Positions 33,554-41,504 of a DNA stretch of 64,000 bases are shown here, piece by piece (position 1 is the first letter of the stretch; each line of letters opens with the position of its first letter). The stretch is taken from contig CAYVHL010000001.1 in assembly GCA_964451255.1 (NCBI GenBank), forward strand, positions 496,001-560,000, in the 5' to 3' direction. This DNA is from JAHBTB01 sp964451255 (GTDB lineage Bacteria; Armatimonadota; Fimbriimonadia; Fimbriimonadales; Fimbriimonadaceae). The notes under the pieces are model-generated. The model made no database searches, was not told the DNA's origin, and saw only the letters and a program-made list of their open reading frames with translations. Both the position numbers and the translations under genes were made by a program.

Positions 33554-34000
33554 ATGAGAAAGCTCATGAGCGCCTTCGCCGTCATCCTCGCCCTCGCCGT
33601 CATCGCCCCCGCGCAGAGCCAATGGACCGACAACTACTCCAAGGCCGTGGAGATGTCCAAGAAGACCGGCAAGCCGATTCTCGCCTTCTTCACCGGCAGC
33701 GACTGGTGCTCTTGGTGCAAGAAGCTCAAGGCCGAGGTCTTGGACACCAAGGAGTTCGCGGCATGGGCCAAGTCCCATGTGATCCTTCTTGAGGTCGACT
33801 TCCCCCAAGCCAAGAAGCAATCGGATTCATTGAAGAAGCAGAACATGGCGCTGAAGAACAAGTACAACAGCCACGTCCCCGGCTTCCCAACCGTCCTGTT
33901 TCTGTCTTCAAACGGAAAACTCTTGGGCGAATATGGTTACAAAGAGGGCGGCCCCAAGAAGTGGACCGCCAAAGCCGACACGATGATCAAGAAGTCCTGA
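33554..34000 (+). CDS. exported thioredoxin-fold protein
   Basis: A 148-residue exported thioredoxin-like protein with a signal peptide (SAFAVILALAVIAPAQS). The active site is FTGSDWCSWCKKLKAEVLDT, and the cis-proline loop is HVPGFPTVLFLSSNGKLLGE. The size and the GSDWCSWC phrase match the Thioredoxin_7 group of periplasmic proteins, which act as disulphide reductases or bind a client. The spacing WCSWC differs from the WCGPC of the larger fusion at 12130. It converges with kynU, ending nine bases before it. Confidence 0.87.
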   Translation: MRKLMSAFAVILALAVIAPAQSQWTDNYSKAVEMSKKTGKPILAFFTGSDWCSWCKKLKAEVLDTKEFAAWAKSHVILLEVDFPQAKKQSDSLKKQNMALKNKYNSHVPGFPTVLFLSSNGKLLGEYGYKEGGPKKWTAKADTMIKKS

Positions 34001-34008
34001 CCGGCTTC

Positions 34009-35202
34009 TCACGAGTCCCAGACGGCCGTCGCGGCTAGCACCGCGGCGGCCGTCTCTTCGTCTGTGGTCAAGATGTCCGGCCCGAACCGGACATAGCCGC
34101 CTCTGGCGTCGGTGTTGACCATTCGGGCCCTGAGCCGGTCGGCCGCTTCATTCGCCCTGGGGTGGGCGACGCCGACAAAGCCCCCGAAGTCTTGGTCGTC
34201 GCCCGTGTCGAGGACCGGCAACCCCGCCTCGCGAAGGCCGGCCCGCAATCCGCTCGTGCGGCCGAGGCAATATTCCCGCATCCTGTCCACGCCGACCTCG
34301 CGCATAAAGCGCAGCCCCGCTCGAGCTTGATAGAACGGGAGGACCGCCGGAGTCGATTCGAGCCATCCGTCTCCGCCTCGCTTTCTTCGGGCCTCGTCTC
34401 CACGGCCATAGCCAAAGGTGTCCTCTTTGGCGAACCAACCGGTGTCCAGCGTCTTTGGCCCGTCCACGCCAAGGTGGCGCGGATGGACGGCGAGCCAACA
34501 CGCGCCCGGGCCGCCACGGAGGTACTTGTAAGACCCACCCATGGCAAAGTCGGCCTCGCCGAGACCAAATGGCACGACTCCGACCGCATGGTAGGCGTCA
34601 ACCAGCACCATCGCGCCGACGGAATGGGCTCTGCTCACCAGTTCGTTCAGCCCCTTCACAATCTGTCCAGTCGAGAATGTGACTGCGCTTATGACCAAAA
34701 GGTCAGTGCCTTGGACAACCTGCTCTGCGACCTTGCCTGCGTCCACCCAGGGTGCGCCGCAACGTCGCCCAGACGGCACGAAGGTGACATCCGCTCTCTG
34801 TGCCTCATGATAGGCGCGTAAGACAAAGTCGATCGAATCGAACTCTTGGTCGCTGGTCACGACCCGGATCAGTTTCTTGGTCGAAAAGCTGTTCAGGACG
34901 GCACGAAGGGCTTGCCCACAACTTGTCTTTGGCACAACGCAATCACGCCGGTCGAGCCCGAGGAGAGCGGTGGTGGCCGACCGCCAGCCGTCCATCTCGA
35001 CCATCCATGCGCCCCAAGCGGTGTCCATGTCGGCGTACCAGTGGGACATCCCTTCAGCCACGTCCATGCGGGTCTGGTCGAGCGGGCGGCCCAGGGAGTG
35101 GTTGGCGAGATAAACCTCTTCACGGCCAAGCACTTCTGAGAACAGGGGTCTCACCCATTGGTGAACATACTCGCCAGTGATTGGTCCATCCGGGAGGTTC
35201 AC
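34009..35202 (-). CDS. kynU: kynureninase
   Basis: PLP enzyme that cleaves kynurenine to anthranilate and alanine (or 3-hydroxykynurenine to 3-hydroxyanthranilate). Its 397 residues begin with VNLPDGPITGEYVHQWVRPL and carry VYLANHSLGRPLDQTRMDVA, WGAWMVEMDGWRSATTALLG, the internal VLVDAYHAVGVVPFGLGEAD and the Schiff-base lysine in MGGSYKYLRGGPGACWLA. The GTG at 35202 is chosen because it overlaps the kynA stop as GTGA and has GGAG eight bases upstream. The 3' end of the gene carries a perfect nine-base palindrome (34020-34028 with 34047-34055). Length and motifs fit, though some cysteine-desulphurase-like members share them. Confidence 0.85.
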   Translation of the reverse strand: MNLPDGPITGEYVHQWVRPLFSEVLGREEVYLANHSLGRPLDQTRMDVAEGMSHWYADMDTAWGAWMVEMDGWRSATTALLGLDRRDCVVPKTSCGQALRAVLNSFSTKKLIRVVTSDQEFDSIDFVLRAYHEAQRADVTFVPSGRRCGAPWVDAGKVAEQVVQGTDLLVISAVTFSTGQIVKGLNELVSRAHSVGAMVLVDAYHAVGVVPFGLGEADFAMGGSYKYLRGGPGACWLAVHPRHLGVDGPKTLDTGWFAKEDTFGYGRGDEARRKRGGDGWLESTPAVLPFYQARAGLRFMREVGVDRMREYCLGRTSGLRAGLREAGLPVLDTGDDQDFGGFVGVAHPRANEAADRLRARMVNTDARGGYVRFGPDILTTDEETAAAVLAATAVWDS

Positions 35203-36041
35203 CGACCGATCTCCGTACGGACATCCCACAATTCTGGGAAGAGCCTGATGCGGAGCGCTTGTTCCAAGAACTTAGCTCCAGAACTACCGCCCGTCCCAGT
35301 CTTGAAACCGATAATGCGTTCCACGGTCTTGAGGTGCCGATAGCGCCACAGCAAGAAGTACTCTTCAACGTCGACAAGCTTCTCCGCCATCTCGTAGGCT
35401 TCCCAATGGGTCTCGGGATCGTCATACACGGTTTTCAGCGCAGCGACCACGTCGGCTGATCCGGTGTAGGGCGAACGCCAGTCTCGCTCGATGGCCGAAT
35501 CGGGCAGGTCGAAGCCGCGACGCGATAAGAGGCGCAAGAACTCGTCGTACAGGCTGGGCGCATTCAACTCTCCCTCTAGCTCTTGGAGGACCTCCGGCCG
35601 GTGCCGGAAGACACGCACAGCGTCTGCGTCTTTGTTCCCCAATAGGAACTCGATCAAGCGGTACTGGTGCGACTGAAACCCGCTCGCCTTGCCCAACACC
35701 CCCCTGAACTGCGCGTACTCGCTCGGAGTCAATGTCTCCAGCACAGCCCATTGCTCAAAGAGCATGCGTTGCACTTGCTTGACCCGGGCCAAGACCTTGA
35801 AGCAAGGCCCCAACGCGTCCTCCCTGACCCAACTCCTGGCCGCACGCAACTCGTGGACGATCAACTTCATCCACAACTCCGAGGTTTGGTGCTGGATGAT
35901 AAAGAGCAGTTCGTCGTGGTGTTCCGGCTCGCTCAAAGGCTCTTGCGCGTCAAGAAGCCGATCTAGACGAAGATAACCCGCGTAGTCTAACCGATCGGTG
36001 AAATCCGTTTCTATCGACTGTTCGAACGGTCTGCTTCCCAT
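35199..36041 (-). CDS. kynA: tryptophan 2,3-dioxygenase
   Basis: Heme enzyme that oxidises tryptophan to N-formylkynurenine, the first step of the kynurenine route. Landmarks over its 280 residues are HHDELLFIIQHQTSELWMKL then IVHELRAARSWVREDALGPC, MLFEQWAVLETLTPSEYAQF, SGFQSHQYRLIEFLLGNKDA and the heme-ligand region LWRYRHLKTVERIIGFKTGT followed by GGSSGAKFLEQA. It ends inside the kynU start, so the two form a coupled pair. No formamidase gene (kynB) is beside them, so the middle step must come from elsewhere or be spontaneous. Confidence 0.95.
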   Translation of the reverse strand: MGSRPFEQSIETDFTDRLDYAGYLRLDRLLDAQEPLSEPEHHDELLFIIQHQTSELWMKLIVHELRAARSWVREDALGPCFKVLARVKQVQRMLFEQWAVLETLTPSEYAQFRGVLGKASGFQSHQYRLIEFLLGNKDADAVRVFRHRPEVLQELEGELNAPSLYDEFLRLLSRRGFDLPDSAIERDWRSPYTGSADVVAALKTVYDDPETHWEAYEMAEKLVDVEEYFLLWRYRHLKTVERIIGFKTGTGGSSGAKFLEQALRIRLFPELWDVRTEIGR

Positions 36042-36073
36042 GGCTCATTCCTAGAGACGTATGCGTGCCAGGT

Positions 36074-37735
36074 TCAGAACCCCGCGTCGGCGAAGCCGTC
36101 GAGGATCGGATAGTTCCAGACGGTGGTTCCACGCCGGTCGGCGCTTCTTCGGGCGCGTCGGACTCGCTCAAGGAACCCAGGCACAGTGTGGGGCGCCCGG
36201 GCAGGCTTTGCGAACACCCGGGCGAAAACCGGCCAAAACTGGTCGATCTTGTGCGAAGCATCGAAGACCATCACGCCCTCGCTGTTCCCTGCCGCCGCCT
36301 TCAACGCAAGTTCCAGTTCGTCCGTGCGCCCGTCATAATCTTGCAGCATCACCCCGGCGTAAGTGCACGTCGCATCATACGTGGAGGCGTGGCTGACAAG
36401 TGCGGCCGCCTCGACGGTAGAGCCTTCGGACAGGCCGTTTGCCCTGGCCTCGGCAATCGTCGGGACGCGATAGTAACACCCACTGACCAAAAGGTCGAGG
36501 CTTCCTGCGAAGCCAGTAGCTCGGTATTCTGGTGTCAGGAACGAAAAGCCAGCGCGGACGTGGACCGAGCCGTAGTTGCTGCCGTTCTTGGCATAGTGGC
36601 CATAGCTTGATCCGGCATAGACCCCAAACGCTGCCGAAGGCCGGACATGCTTCAGCACGTCACGGGCTTTCTCGACGAACGAGGAGATAGCCCTGGCTCG
36701 GAATGTCAGCCACTGGTCAAAGAACTTGCCCGGGACAATGTAGCTGGAGAGGTCAGGGCGGTACACGACGCTGTACACGTCGTCGGGCCACTTCACCTCG
36801 CCGACTTGGGCCTCGAAGCCCTTACGCGTTTCTTCGCTGAAGTCTCCGTCCAAGCCAGTGAATCGAAGTCGGTCGTCGAAGAGCAGTCCGTCGATCGGAT
36901 ACTTCTGCGCTACTTCGTCCACCATCGTCCAAATGTGCTCCCTAACCAAGTGGTCAAACGGGTTCATCATGAGCGGTATCTGGTTCTGGCTGTCAGCTGA
37001 CCGTACAAAATCATACGTCACACTCAAGCGGCCCGCGATCACCTCCCTCAAGTCGTCGCCGCTACCAGTCAAGTGGGCCGATACCTTGTCTGGCTGTGAA
37101 TCAGCCGTGGCAACCGAACCATCGACCAAAAGGTCGACATGAGCCGCGTCCGTCTTGCCAGTCACGTACTGCAGCGCGAACGTCGGGCCCTGCCCGACCG
37201 TCAAGAGCTTGCCGGAAGGGCACTTGATCACCGGAGAGTGCCGCAGGACGACCGACTGCCGCTCGGGCCATCGGTAACCTGGCCCCGGGGCACCAAAGGG
37301 GCTGTTTGGGCTTTCCACCGCCCGCTTCGCATAGAGGTGCCCTTCGCTGAAGGCGTTCATCGAAACGCACACCTTCAGGCCAGACTTGTGCCCGGCGGCA
37401 AGGACTTCCGCCAAGGGGTCGTATCCAGGCGGGAAAGACTCTCCTCGCCAAGCGAGTAACGGAGAGGCAAACCGGCTGGGATAGAGCGTCCTTCCGACGA
37501 TCGGCTTGATGTCATAGACCACGGTGTTGAAGCCCACCGCCTTTGCCTTGGCCATGAACGTCGCGAGCCTCCTGCGGTCGGCGACCAGGGAGATGTTCGC
37601 CGTCCCGTCGATCCACAAGAGCCGACCCTGCAAGCCTTGGTCTCGCGCGTAGCGGTAGGCGAACGACGGCTCGACATATTGCGGGAGGCTCTGCCACGGT
37701 TGGGTCAGGGTCAGGATCGCAACGGCAAGAAGCAC
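36074..37735 (-). CDS. glycoside-hydrolase-like exported protein (GHL10/YngK-type)
   Basis: A 553-residue exported protein resembling the GHL10 (family 10 glycosylhydrolase-like, formerly DUF187) group. It has a hydrophobic leader, a TIM-barrel with KAKAVGFNTVVYDIKPIVGR, LAAGHKSGLKVCVSMNAFSE, VDEVAQKYPIDGLLFDDRLR and FGVYAGSSYGHYAKNGSNYG, and a C-terminal half like carbohydrate-binding or fibronectin domains. The DDRLRF motif near residue 270 carries likely acidic catalytic residues. YngK homologues are proposed to act on peptidoglycan or cell-wall glycans. GTG at 37735 is the only reasonable start, in front of the leader VLLAVAILTLTQ. Confidence 0.72.
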   Translation of the reverse strand: MLLAVAILTLTQPWQSLPQYVEPSFAYRYARDQGLQGRLLWIDGTANISLVADRRRLATFMAKAKAVGFNTVVYDIKPIVGRTLYPSRFASPLLAWRGESFPPGYDPLAEVLAAGHKSGLKVCVSMNAFSEGHLYAKRAVESPNSPFGAPGPGYRWPERQSVVLRHSPVIKCPSGKLLTVGQGPTFALQYVTGKTDAAHVDLLVDGSVATADSQPDKVSAHLTGSGDDLREVIAGRLSVTYDFVRSADSQNQIPLMMNPFDHLVREHIWTMVDEVAQKYPIDGLLFDDRLRFTGLDGDFSEETRKGFEAQVGEVKWPDDVYSVVYRPDLSSYIVPGKFFDQWLTFRARAISSFVEKARDVLKHVRPSAAFGVYAGSSYGHYAKNGSNYGSVHVRAGFSFLTPEYRATGFAGSLDLLVSGCYYRVPTIAEARANGLSEGSTVEAAALVSHASTYDATCTYAGVMLQDYDGRTDELELALKAAAGNSEGVMVFDASHKIDQFWPVFARVFAKPARAPHTVPGFLERVRRARRSADRRGTTVWNYPILDGFADAGF

Positions 37736-37784
37736 GATTCGGGTTTACCAGAAACAATGGCGGACCGCCTTCGTCAAAACCTAT

Positions 37785-38507
37785 GTGGACAAATCGCCGA
37801 TCTTCTTGGTCGTCAAGCTTCTCGTGCTGGGCTTTTGCGCGTTCATGGGTGGATACGTCGCCAATCTGGGCCCCCATCGGGCGGAAGCCCAGAGAACCCT
37901 GCCGCGAGGAGGTAGCGGGCGGATCCAGCCGACAGTCACGGACACCATCGTCGTGCCTCCAAACGGACTGAAGTTCGTCACGTCTGGCGGCGAAGTCGTG
38001 GCCGCCCTCGGAACCCGTGGCAACGAGTCCATCCTCGCCCTGTTTGACGGCCGGGGGCAACCGGCGGTCACGCTGACCGCAGGCTCGGGCGGATTCGTCG
38101 AAGTGTCCACAAACACCGGCGGACAAGTGCGGATCAGTTCCAACAACCGTAGCAACAAGGTCGCCCTTGACGCAAGCAACGACGGCACAAAGTTGGAACT
38201 TGCGCGTGGCGACACTAATGCCGTCACGATCAAGGACGACCTCGCCAACGGTTCTCGGTTGACCCTGGCGGACCGAGGCGGCCACCCGGGGCTCGACGCC
38301 TTTTTCTCTAACAGCAAGGCGACCTTGGCGTTGCTCGACTCGAACGGCGACCAACTTGCCACCCTGGCCTCCTCAGGAACCGCCGGGACAATTGAGCTCA
38401 AGGATCCCAAGAGGAAGTCGTCGAGCCTCGTCTCCGGCGAAGGCAAGGTGACACTCAGCGCCGACGAGAAGAAATGGGTCGCCCCTCCCGCCGACGGCGG
38501 CGGTTAG
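37785..38507 (+). CDS. single-pass membrane protein of unknown function
   Basis: A 240-residue protein with an N-terminal hydrophobic anchor (FLVVKLLVLGFCAFMGGYVA) and a long repetitive beta-rich remainder. Phrases recur with alternating small and polar residues: ALFDGRGQPAVTLTAGSGGF, VRISSNNRSNKVALDASNDG, RLTLADRGGHPGLDAFFSNS and LALLDSNGDQLATLASSG. This looks like a repeating strand fold, possibly a right-handed helix or beta-solenoid. I see no family match. The GTG start at 37785 lacks a clear ribosome-binding site. It overlaps the M20 gene by four bases at its end. Confidence 0.65.
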   Translation: MDKSPIFLVVKLLVLGFCAFMGGYVANLGPHRAEAQRTLPRGGSGRIQPTVTDTIVVPPNGLKFVTSGGEVVAALGTRGNESILALFDGRGQPAVTLTAGSGGFVEVSTNTGGQVRISSNNRSNKVALDASNDGTKLELARGDTNAVTIKDDLANGSRLTLADRGGHPGLDAFFSNSKATLALLDSNGDQLATLASSGTAGTIELKDPKRKSSSLVSGEGKVTLSADEKKWVAPPADGGG

Positions 38508-39700
38508 GCCACCACCGGATCCAGAGCTAGGCGGCACATGATTTCGACCGACCGGGGTAGCACCGCGTCGTTGAAATCAAACCTGGGCGTGTGCACACTG
38601 GCCGGGTTCTCGTCTCCGGGGCGTCGGAGCCCGACCAGGAAGAACGAAGCGGGCGCGTGGGCGCCGTAGAAGCTGAAGTCCTCGCCTCCCATCACGGGCA
38701 CTTCCTTTTCTTTGAGGTCGTTGTCACCGACCACGTCGCGGGCGATCTTGCGAAAGCGGTCGGTCGCCCACGGGTCGTTGGCGGTGACGGGGTAGCCCAC
38801 GTGCCAGTCGATCTCGGCCTTGCACCCCATGGAGGCGGCGACCCCCTCGACGATCGCGTAGAACCGCTCTTTGCCCAAAACTCGGGTCTCGCCCTTGAGC
38901 GTCCGCATGGTGCCGATGAAGTCCGTCCGCTCGGGGATCACGTTGTGGGCCGTGCCCCCATGCAGGGCACCAACGGTGAACACGATTGAGTCAAGCGGGT
39001 CGATGCTCCGGCTGGCGATCGTTTGGATGGCGGTGATGACATGCGCGGCGGCGACGATGGGGTCGCGAGTCGTGTGGGGGGCGGCGGCGTGGCCGCCTTT
39101 ACCATGAATGGCGACCTTGAACTCGTCGGTCGCGGCCAGGAGCGGCCCGTTCCGGGTCTGGATCTCGCCGGCCGGGTTCTCCGGCCATCCGTGCAGGCCG
39201 TAGATGACATCGACCTTGGGGCCGAGCAACGAACCGTCCAGCGCACCCTCTTGGCACATCCGTTCGCCGCCCGCGCCACCTTCCTCGGCGGGTTGGAACA
39301 CAAAGAGGACGTGGTTCGGGCGGTGCGGTTCCTCGGCCAAAGCCCGGGCTACACCGATCAAGTTGGCCGTGTGCCCGTCGTGACCGCAGGCGTGCATCTT
39401 GCCCGGGGTCTGGCTGGCGTAAGGCAACCCGGTGTCCTCAAGAATGGGCAGGGCGTCCATGTCGGCGCGCAGCGCCACCGTCTTGGCCCCGTCCCGTGCT
39501 GTCGCGGGCAAATAGGCGAGGACGCCCGTCCCCTTCGCCAAACCGGCCACGAACTTGAGGCCGATTTTCTCGAGTTCGCGCTGCACGACCCCGCTCGTCC
39601 TGTGCTCTTCGTACTGGAGCTCGGGGTGCCGGTGGAGGTCGTGACGGATGTCAGAGACATAGGCGTGGTCGGCGGCGATGCGGTCGCGCAAAGAAGGCAT
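38504..39700 (-). CDS. M20 family amidohydrolase (N-acyl amino acid/hippurate hydrolase-like)
   Basis: Zinc amidohydrolase of the M20D group (HipO, N-acyl-L-amino acid amidohydrolase). Its 398 residues have the metal-binding HACGHDGHTANLIGVARALA, the catalytic acidic region FVFQPAEEGGAGGERMCQEG and the C-terminal PVMGGEDFSFYGAHAPASFF. Substrates of relatives are N-acetyl-amino acids, hippurate, indole-acetyl conjugates or bacillithiol precursors. I chose ATG at 39700; a GTG six bases earlier would add two residues. The gene is divergent to the TfoX gene with a 28-base spacer between their starts. Confidence 0.93.
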   Translation of the reverse strand: MPSLRDRIAADHAYVSDIRHDLHRHPELQYEEHRTSGVVQRELEKIGLKFVAGLAKGTGVLAYLPATARDGAKTVALRADMDALPILEDTGLPYASQTPGKMHACGHDGHTANLIGVARALAEEPHRPNHVLFVFQPAEEGGAGGERMCQEGALDGSLLGPKVDVIYGLHGWPENPAGEIQTRNGPLLAATDEFKVAIHGKGGHAAAPHTTRDPIVAAAHVITAIQTIASRSIDPLDSIVFTVGALHGGTAHNVIPERTDFIGTMRTLKGETRVLGKERFYAIVEGVAASMGCKAEIDWHVGYPVTANDPWATDRFRKIARDVVGDNDLKEKEVPVMGGEDFSFYGAHAPASFFLVGLRRPGDENPASVHTPRFDFNDAVLPRSVEIMCRLALDPVVA

Positions 39701-39728
39701 GTCCACAATTTACCGGCCAGAATGGGCA

Positions 39729-40082
39729 ATGGCCGACAACTCCGCTGTCGAACGGTACAAACACCTCTGCGGGGGCCTGGGAGACATCACATGGAAGGCG
39801 ATGTTCGGAGGCTTCTGCCTTTATTGCGACGGCATGGTCTTCGCGCTCGTCGACGACGGACTGCTATGGATCAAGGTCGACGCTGAGAACCTGGCCGCCT
39901 TCGACGAAGTCCGGGCAAGGCCGTTCACCTATCCCCAGAAGGACGGGACCATCGCGGAGATGAAGTATCGTCTTTGCCCCGACGTCTCGTCTGCGGAAGC
40001 CATCATGCCCTGGGCCGAGCTCGGCCTCGACGCCGCCCGACGCGCGGCGGCCAAGCGAAAGCCCAAGAAGCCGAAGAAGTAA
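39729..40082 (+). CDS. TfoX/Sxy N-terminal domain protein
   Basis: A 117-residue stand-alone TfoX N-terminal domain. It has GGLGDITWKAMFGGFCLYCD, FALVDDGLLWIKVDAENLAA and FTYPQKDGTIAEMKYRLCPD, the same pattern as the N-terminal part of the competence regulator Sxy. A basic Lys/Ala tail (RRAAAKRKPKKPKK) follows and might bind nucleic acid. Many stand-alone TfoX-N proteins have no competence role. The start is the ATG at 39729 rather than an earlier in-frame ATG, since the domain begins at once and the upstream part is not conserved. Confidence 0.88.
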   Translation: MADNSAVERYKHLCGGLGDITWKAMFGGFCLYCDGMVFALVDDGLLWIKVDAENLAAFDEVRARPFTYPQKDGTIAEMKYRLCPDVSSAEAIMPWAELGLDAARRAAAKRKPKKPKK

Positions 40083-40117
40083 GGTCAGTGCCCCCTCTCT
40101 GGGAGAGAGGGCGACCT
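40082..40117. repeat. bidirectional hairpin between TfoX and the sigma-linked gene
   Basis: Perfect eight-base arms CCCTCTCT (40093-40100) and AGAGAGGG (40104-40111) with a three-base loop, extended by AGGTC and GACCT at the edges. It lies between convergent genes and may end transcription in both directions, although there is no T-run. It shares GAGGGCGACC with the palindrome near 63362. Confidence 0.6.
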
Positions 40118-40126
40118 GGCGACCAT

Positions 40127-40846
40127 TCACTCCCCGTTCTTCTTAGCCAGGGCCATCCGGATCAGTTCCAGCTTGGCCTCGGCAGGCAGGTTGCCGTCTC
40201 CCATGATCTCGTCGATCGTCGAGTCGCCCTGTAAGTATTGGGCTAGCTCGGTCGTCGCCGCCGTCCGCTCATCGGGCGACAGGTCGTCGCTCTCGGGCGG
40301 CGCGTCATCCGGTTCATCGTCCCGGTCGGAGACTTGGTTCAACCGAGCCTGTACGAGCTTGGTGATCATCTCGCCGGGAAGAAACGGGGCAAGGGCGACC
40401 AGGACATGGCCGGGGATCCTCGCGCCGTTCTTGATCTCGCTTTCTACGAGCTTGGCCAGGTCTTCGCCCCGGGTGAAGGGAGCCAAGCCCATCAAGACGT
40501 GGTAGTCGAAGTCGCCACGACCACGGCCGTGACCACGACGCCGCCCATGGCCTCCGACGCCCCTGTCACGAAACCGTGGTCTGTCCTCGTCCTCTTCGCC
40601 CTTTATCGAGGCCAAGAGAAGTTTGCACTCGACGGCAAGCTCGTCGAACGTGGTCGACTCAGGCAGCTTGTTGAAGACTCCCTCGGGGACGACGTCGTCA
40701 TCGACGAGCACGGCAAGCGCCTGGTTGTAGCGTCGGACGGCGGTGGCCTGGCCACCGGACATGGATCCGGTCAGGCTGGCGTGTTCGGCCAGTTCGGCCA
40801 GTTCACGCAGCAGGTTCTTGAATATCAGTAGTTGTGTTTCGCTCAT
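40127..40846 (-). CDS. Arg/Gly-rich protein coupled to a sigma factor
   Basis: A 239-residue cytoplasmic protein that I do not recognise. The N-terminal half is helical (SETQLLIFKNLLRELAELAE, NQALAVLVDDDVVPEGVFNK, FDELAVECKLLLASIKGEED). The centre is a basic Arg/Gly/His-rich segment (RGVGGHGRRRGHGRGRGDFD) typical of RNA- or DNA-binding tails. The C-terminal half carries two helical repeats beginning FDYHVLMGLAPFTRGEDLAK and RIPGHVLVALAPFLPGEMIT, which look like a duplicated unit. It begins five bases past the stop of the upstream sigma factor gene, so it may act as its regulator; no membrane span is present. Confidence 0.7.
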   Translation of the reverse strand: MSETQLLIFKNLLRELAELAEHASLTGSMSGGQATAVRRYNQALAVLVDDDVVPEGVFNKLPESTTFDELAVECKLLLASIKGEEDEDRPRFRDRGVGGHGRRRGHGRGRGDFDYHVLMGLAPFTRGEDLAKLVESEIKNGARIPGHVLVALAPFLPGEMITKLVQARLNQVSDRDDEPDDAPPESDDLSPDERTAATTELAQYLQGDSTIDEIMGDGNLPAEAKLELIRMALAKKNGE

Positions 40847-40851
40847 GGTTC

Positions 40852-41409
40852 TTACTCGAAGTCGGGGAAGCGGCCGCGCAATGAGCGGCGCGCCTCGTGG
40901 AGACGCCACTTGACAGTGGTGACAGGAATGTCGAGGAACGTGGACACGTCGGCTACGCTCCATCCTTCGACGTAGACCAGCCGCGCGCAAACGGCATGGT
41001 CGGCGTCCAGTTCGGCCAGGGCCGTCGCCACGGGTCCGGCGTCAAGCCCGGCGTCCACGCGCACCCACGCCGCCTCCGACAAGCTCCGGCTGGCCTTGAT
41101 AACCAGTTCGTCCAGCTCGTCGAGGGCATACGTCGGTCGTCCGGCCCGATGGGCCCGGCGGGCCTCGTTTCGGGCAATCGCATAGAGCCAAGGCGCGAAC
41201 CGGTCTGGCCGTCCGAGACTTCGGATGTGGCGGAAAGCCGCTAGGAAAACAGTCTGGCCCACGTCCTCGCACAACTCCTCACTGTCGATGAGAGACCTGA
41301 TGGCCGCACGGACTGCCGGTCGGAACCGGAGGACGAGCGCGTCAAACGCCCGAAGGTCGCCTTCCTGAGCGGCCAAGACCCAAGCTGTCACCGCGGTCTC
41401 GTCGCTCAT
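40852..41409 (-). CDS. sigma-70 family (ECF-like) RNA polymerase sigma factor
   Basis: A second extracytoplasmic-function-type sigma, about 185 residues. Region 2 is GDLRAFDALVLRFRPAVRAA, CEDVGQTVFLAAFRHIRSLG and RFAPWLYAIARNEARRAHRA; region 4 is ELDADHAVCARLVYVEGWSV and VSTFLDIPVTTVKWRLHEAR. The ATG at 41409 gives MSDETAVTAWVLAAQEGDLR; an in-frame ATG 18 bases upstream is possible. The neighbour downstream is an Arg/Gly-rich cytoplasmic protein instead of a membrane anti-sigma factor, unlike the pair at 10 kb. The target promoters are unknown. Confidence 0.85.
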   Translation of the reverse strand: MSDETAVTAWVLAAQEGDLRAFDALVLRFRPAVRAAIRSLIDSEELCEDVGQTVFLAAFRHIRSLGRPDRFAPWLYAIARNEARRAHRAGRPTYALDELDELVIKASRSLSEAAWVRVDAGLDAGPVATALAELDADHAVCARLVYVEGWSVADVSTFLDIPVTTVKWRLHEARRSLRGRFPDFE

Positions 41410-41504
41410 TCCGCATTCTCCAAGCATCTCTCACTGAGTCCAGACACGGCTGATAGATAGTTGGATAGTGGGTCCCAGTCGCCGACGGTCCACAGGCTCC
41501 CCGA

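Noticed and set aside
37751..37785. Start of the repeat-strand membrane protein at the ATG near 37757
   Set aside because: That ATG is out of frame with the open frame ending at 38507; only the GTG at 37785 fits.
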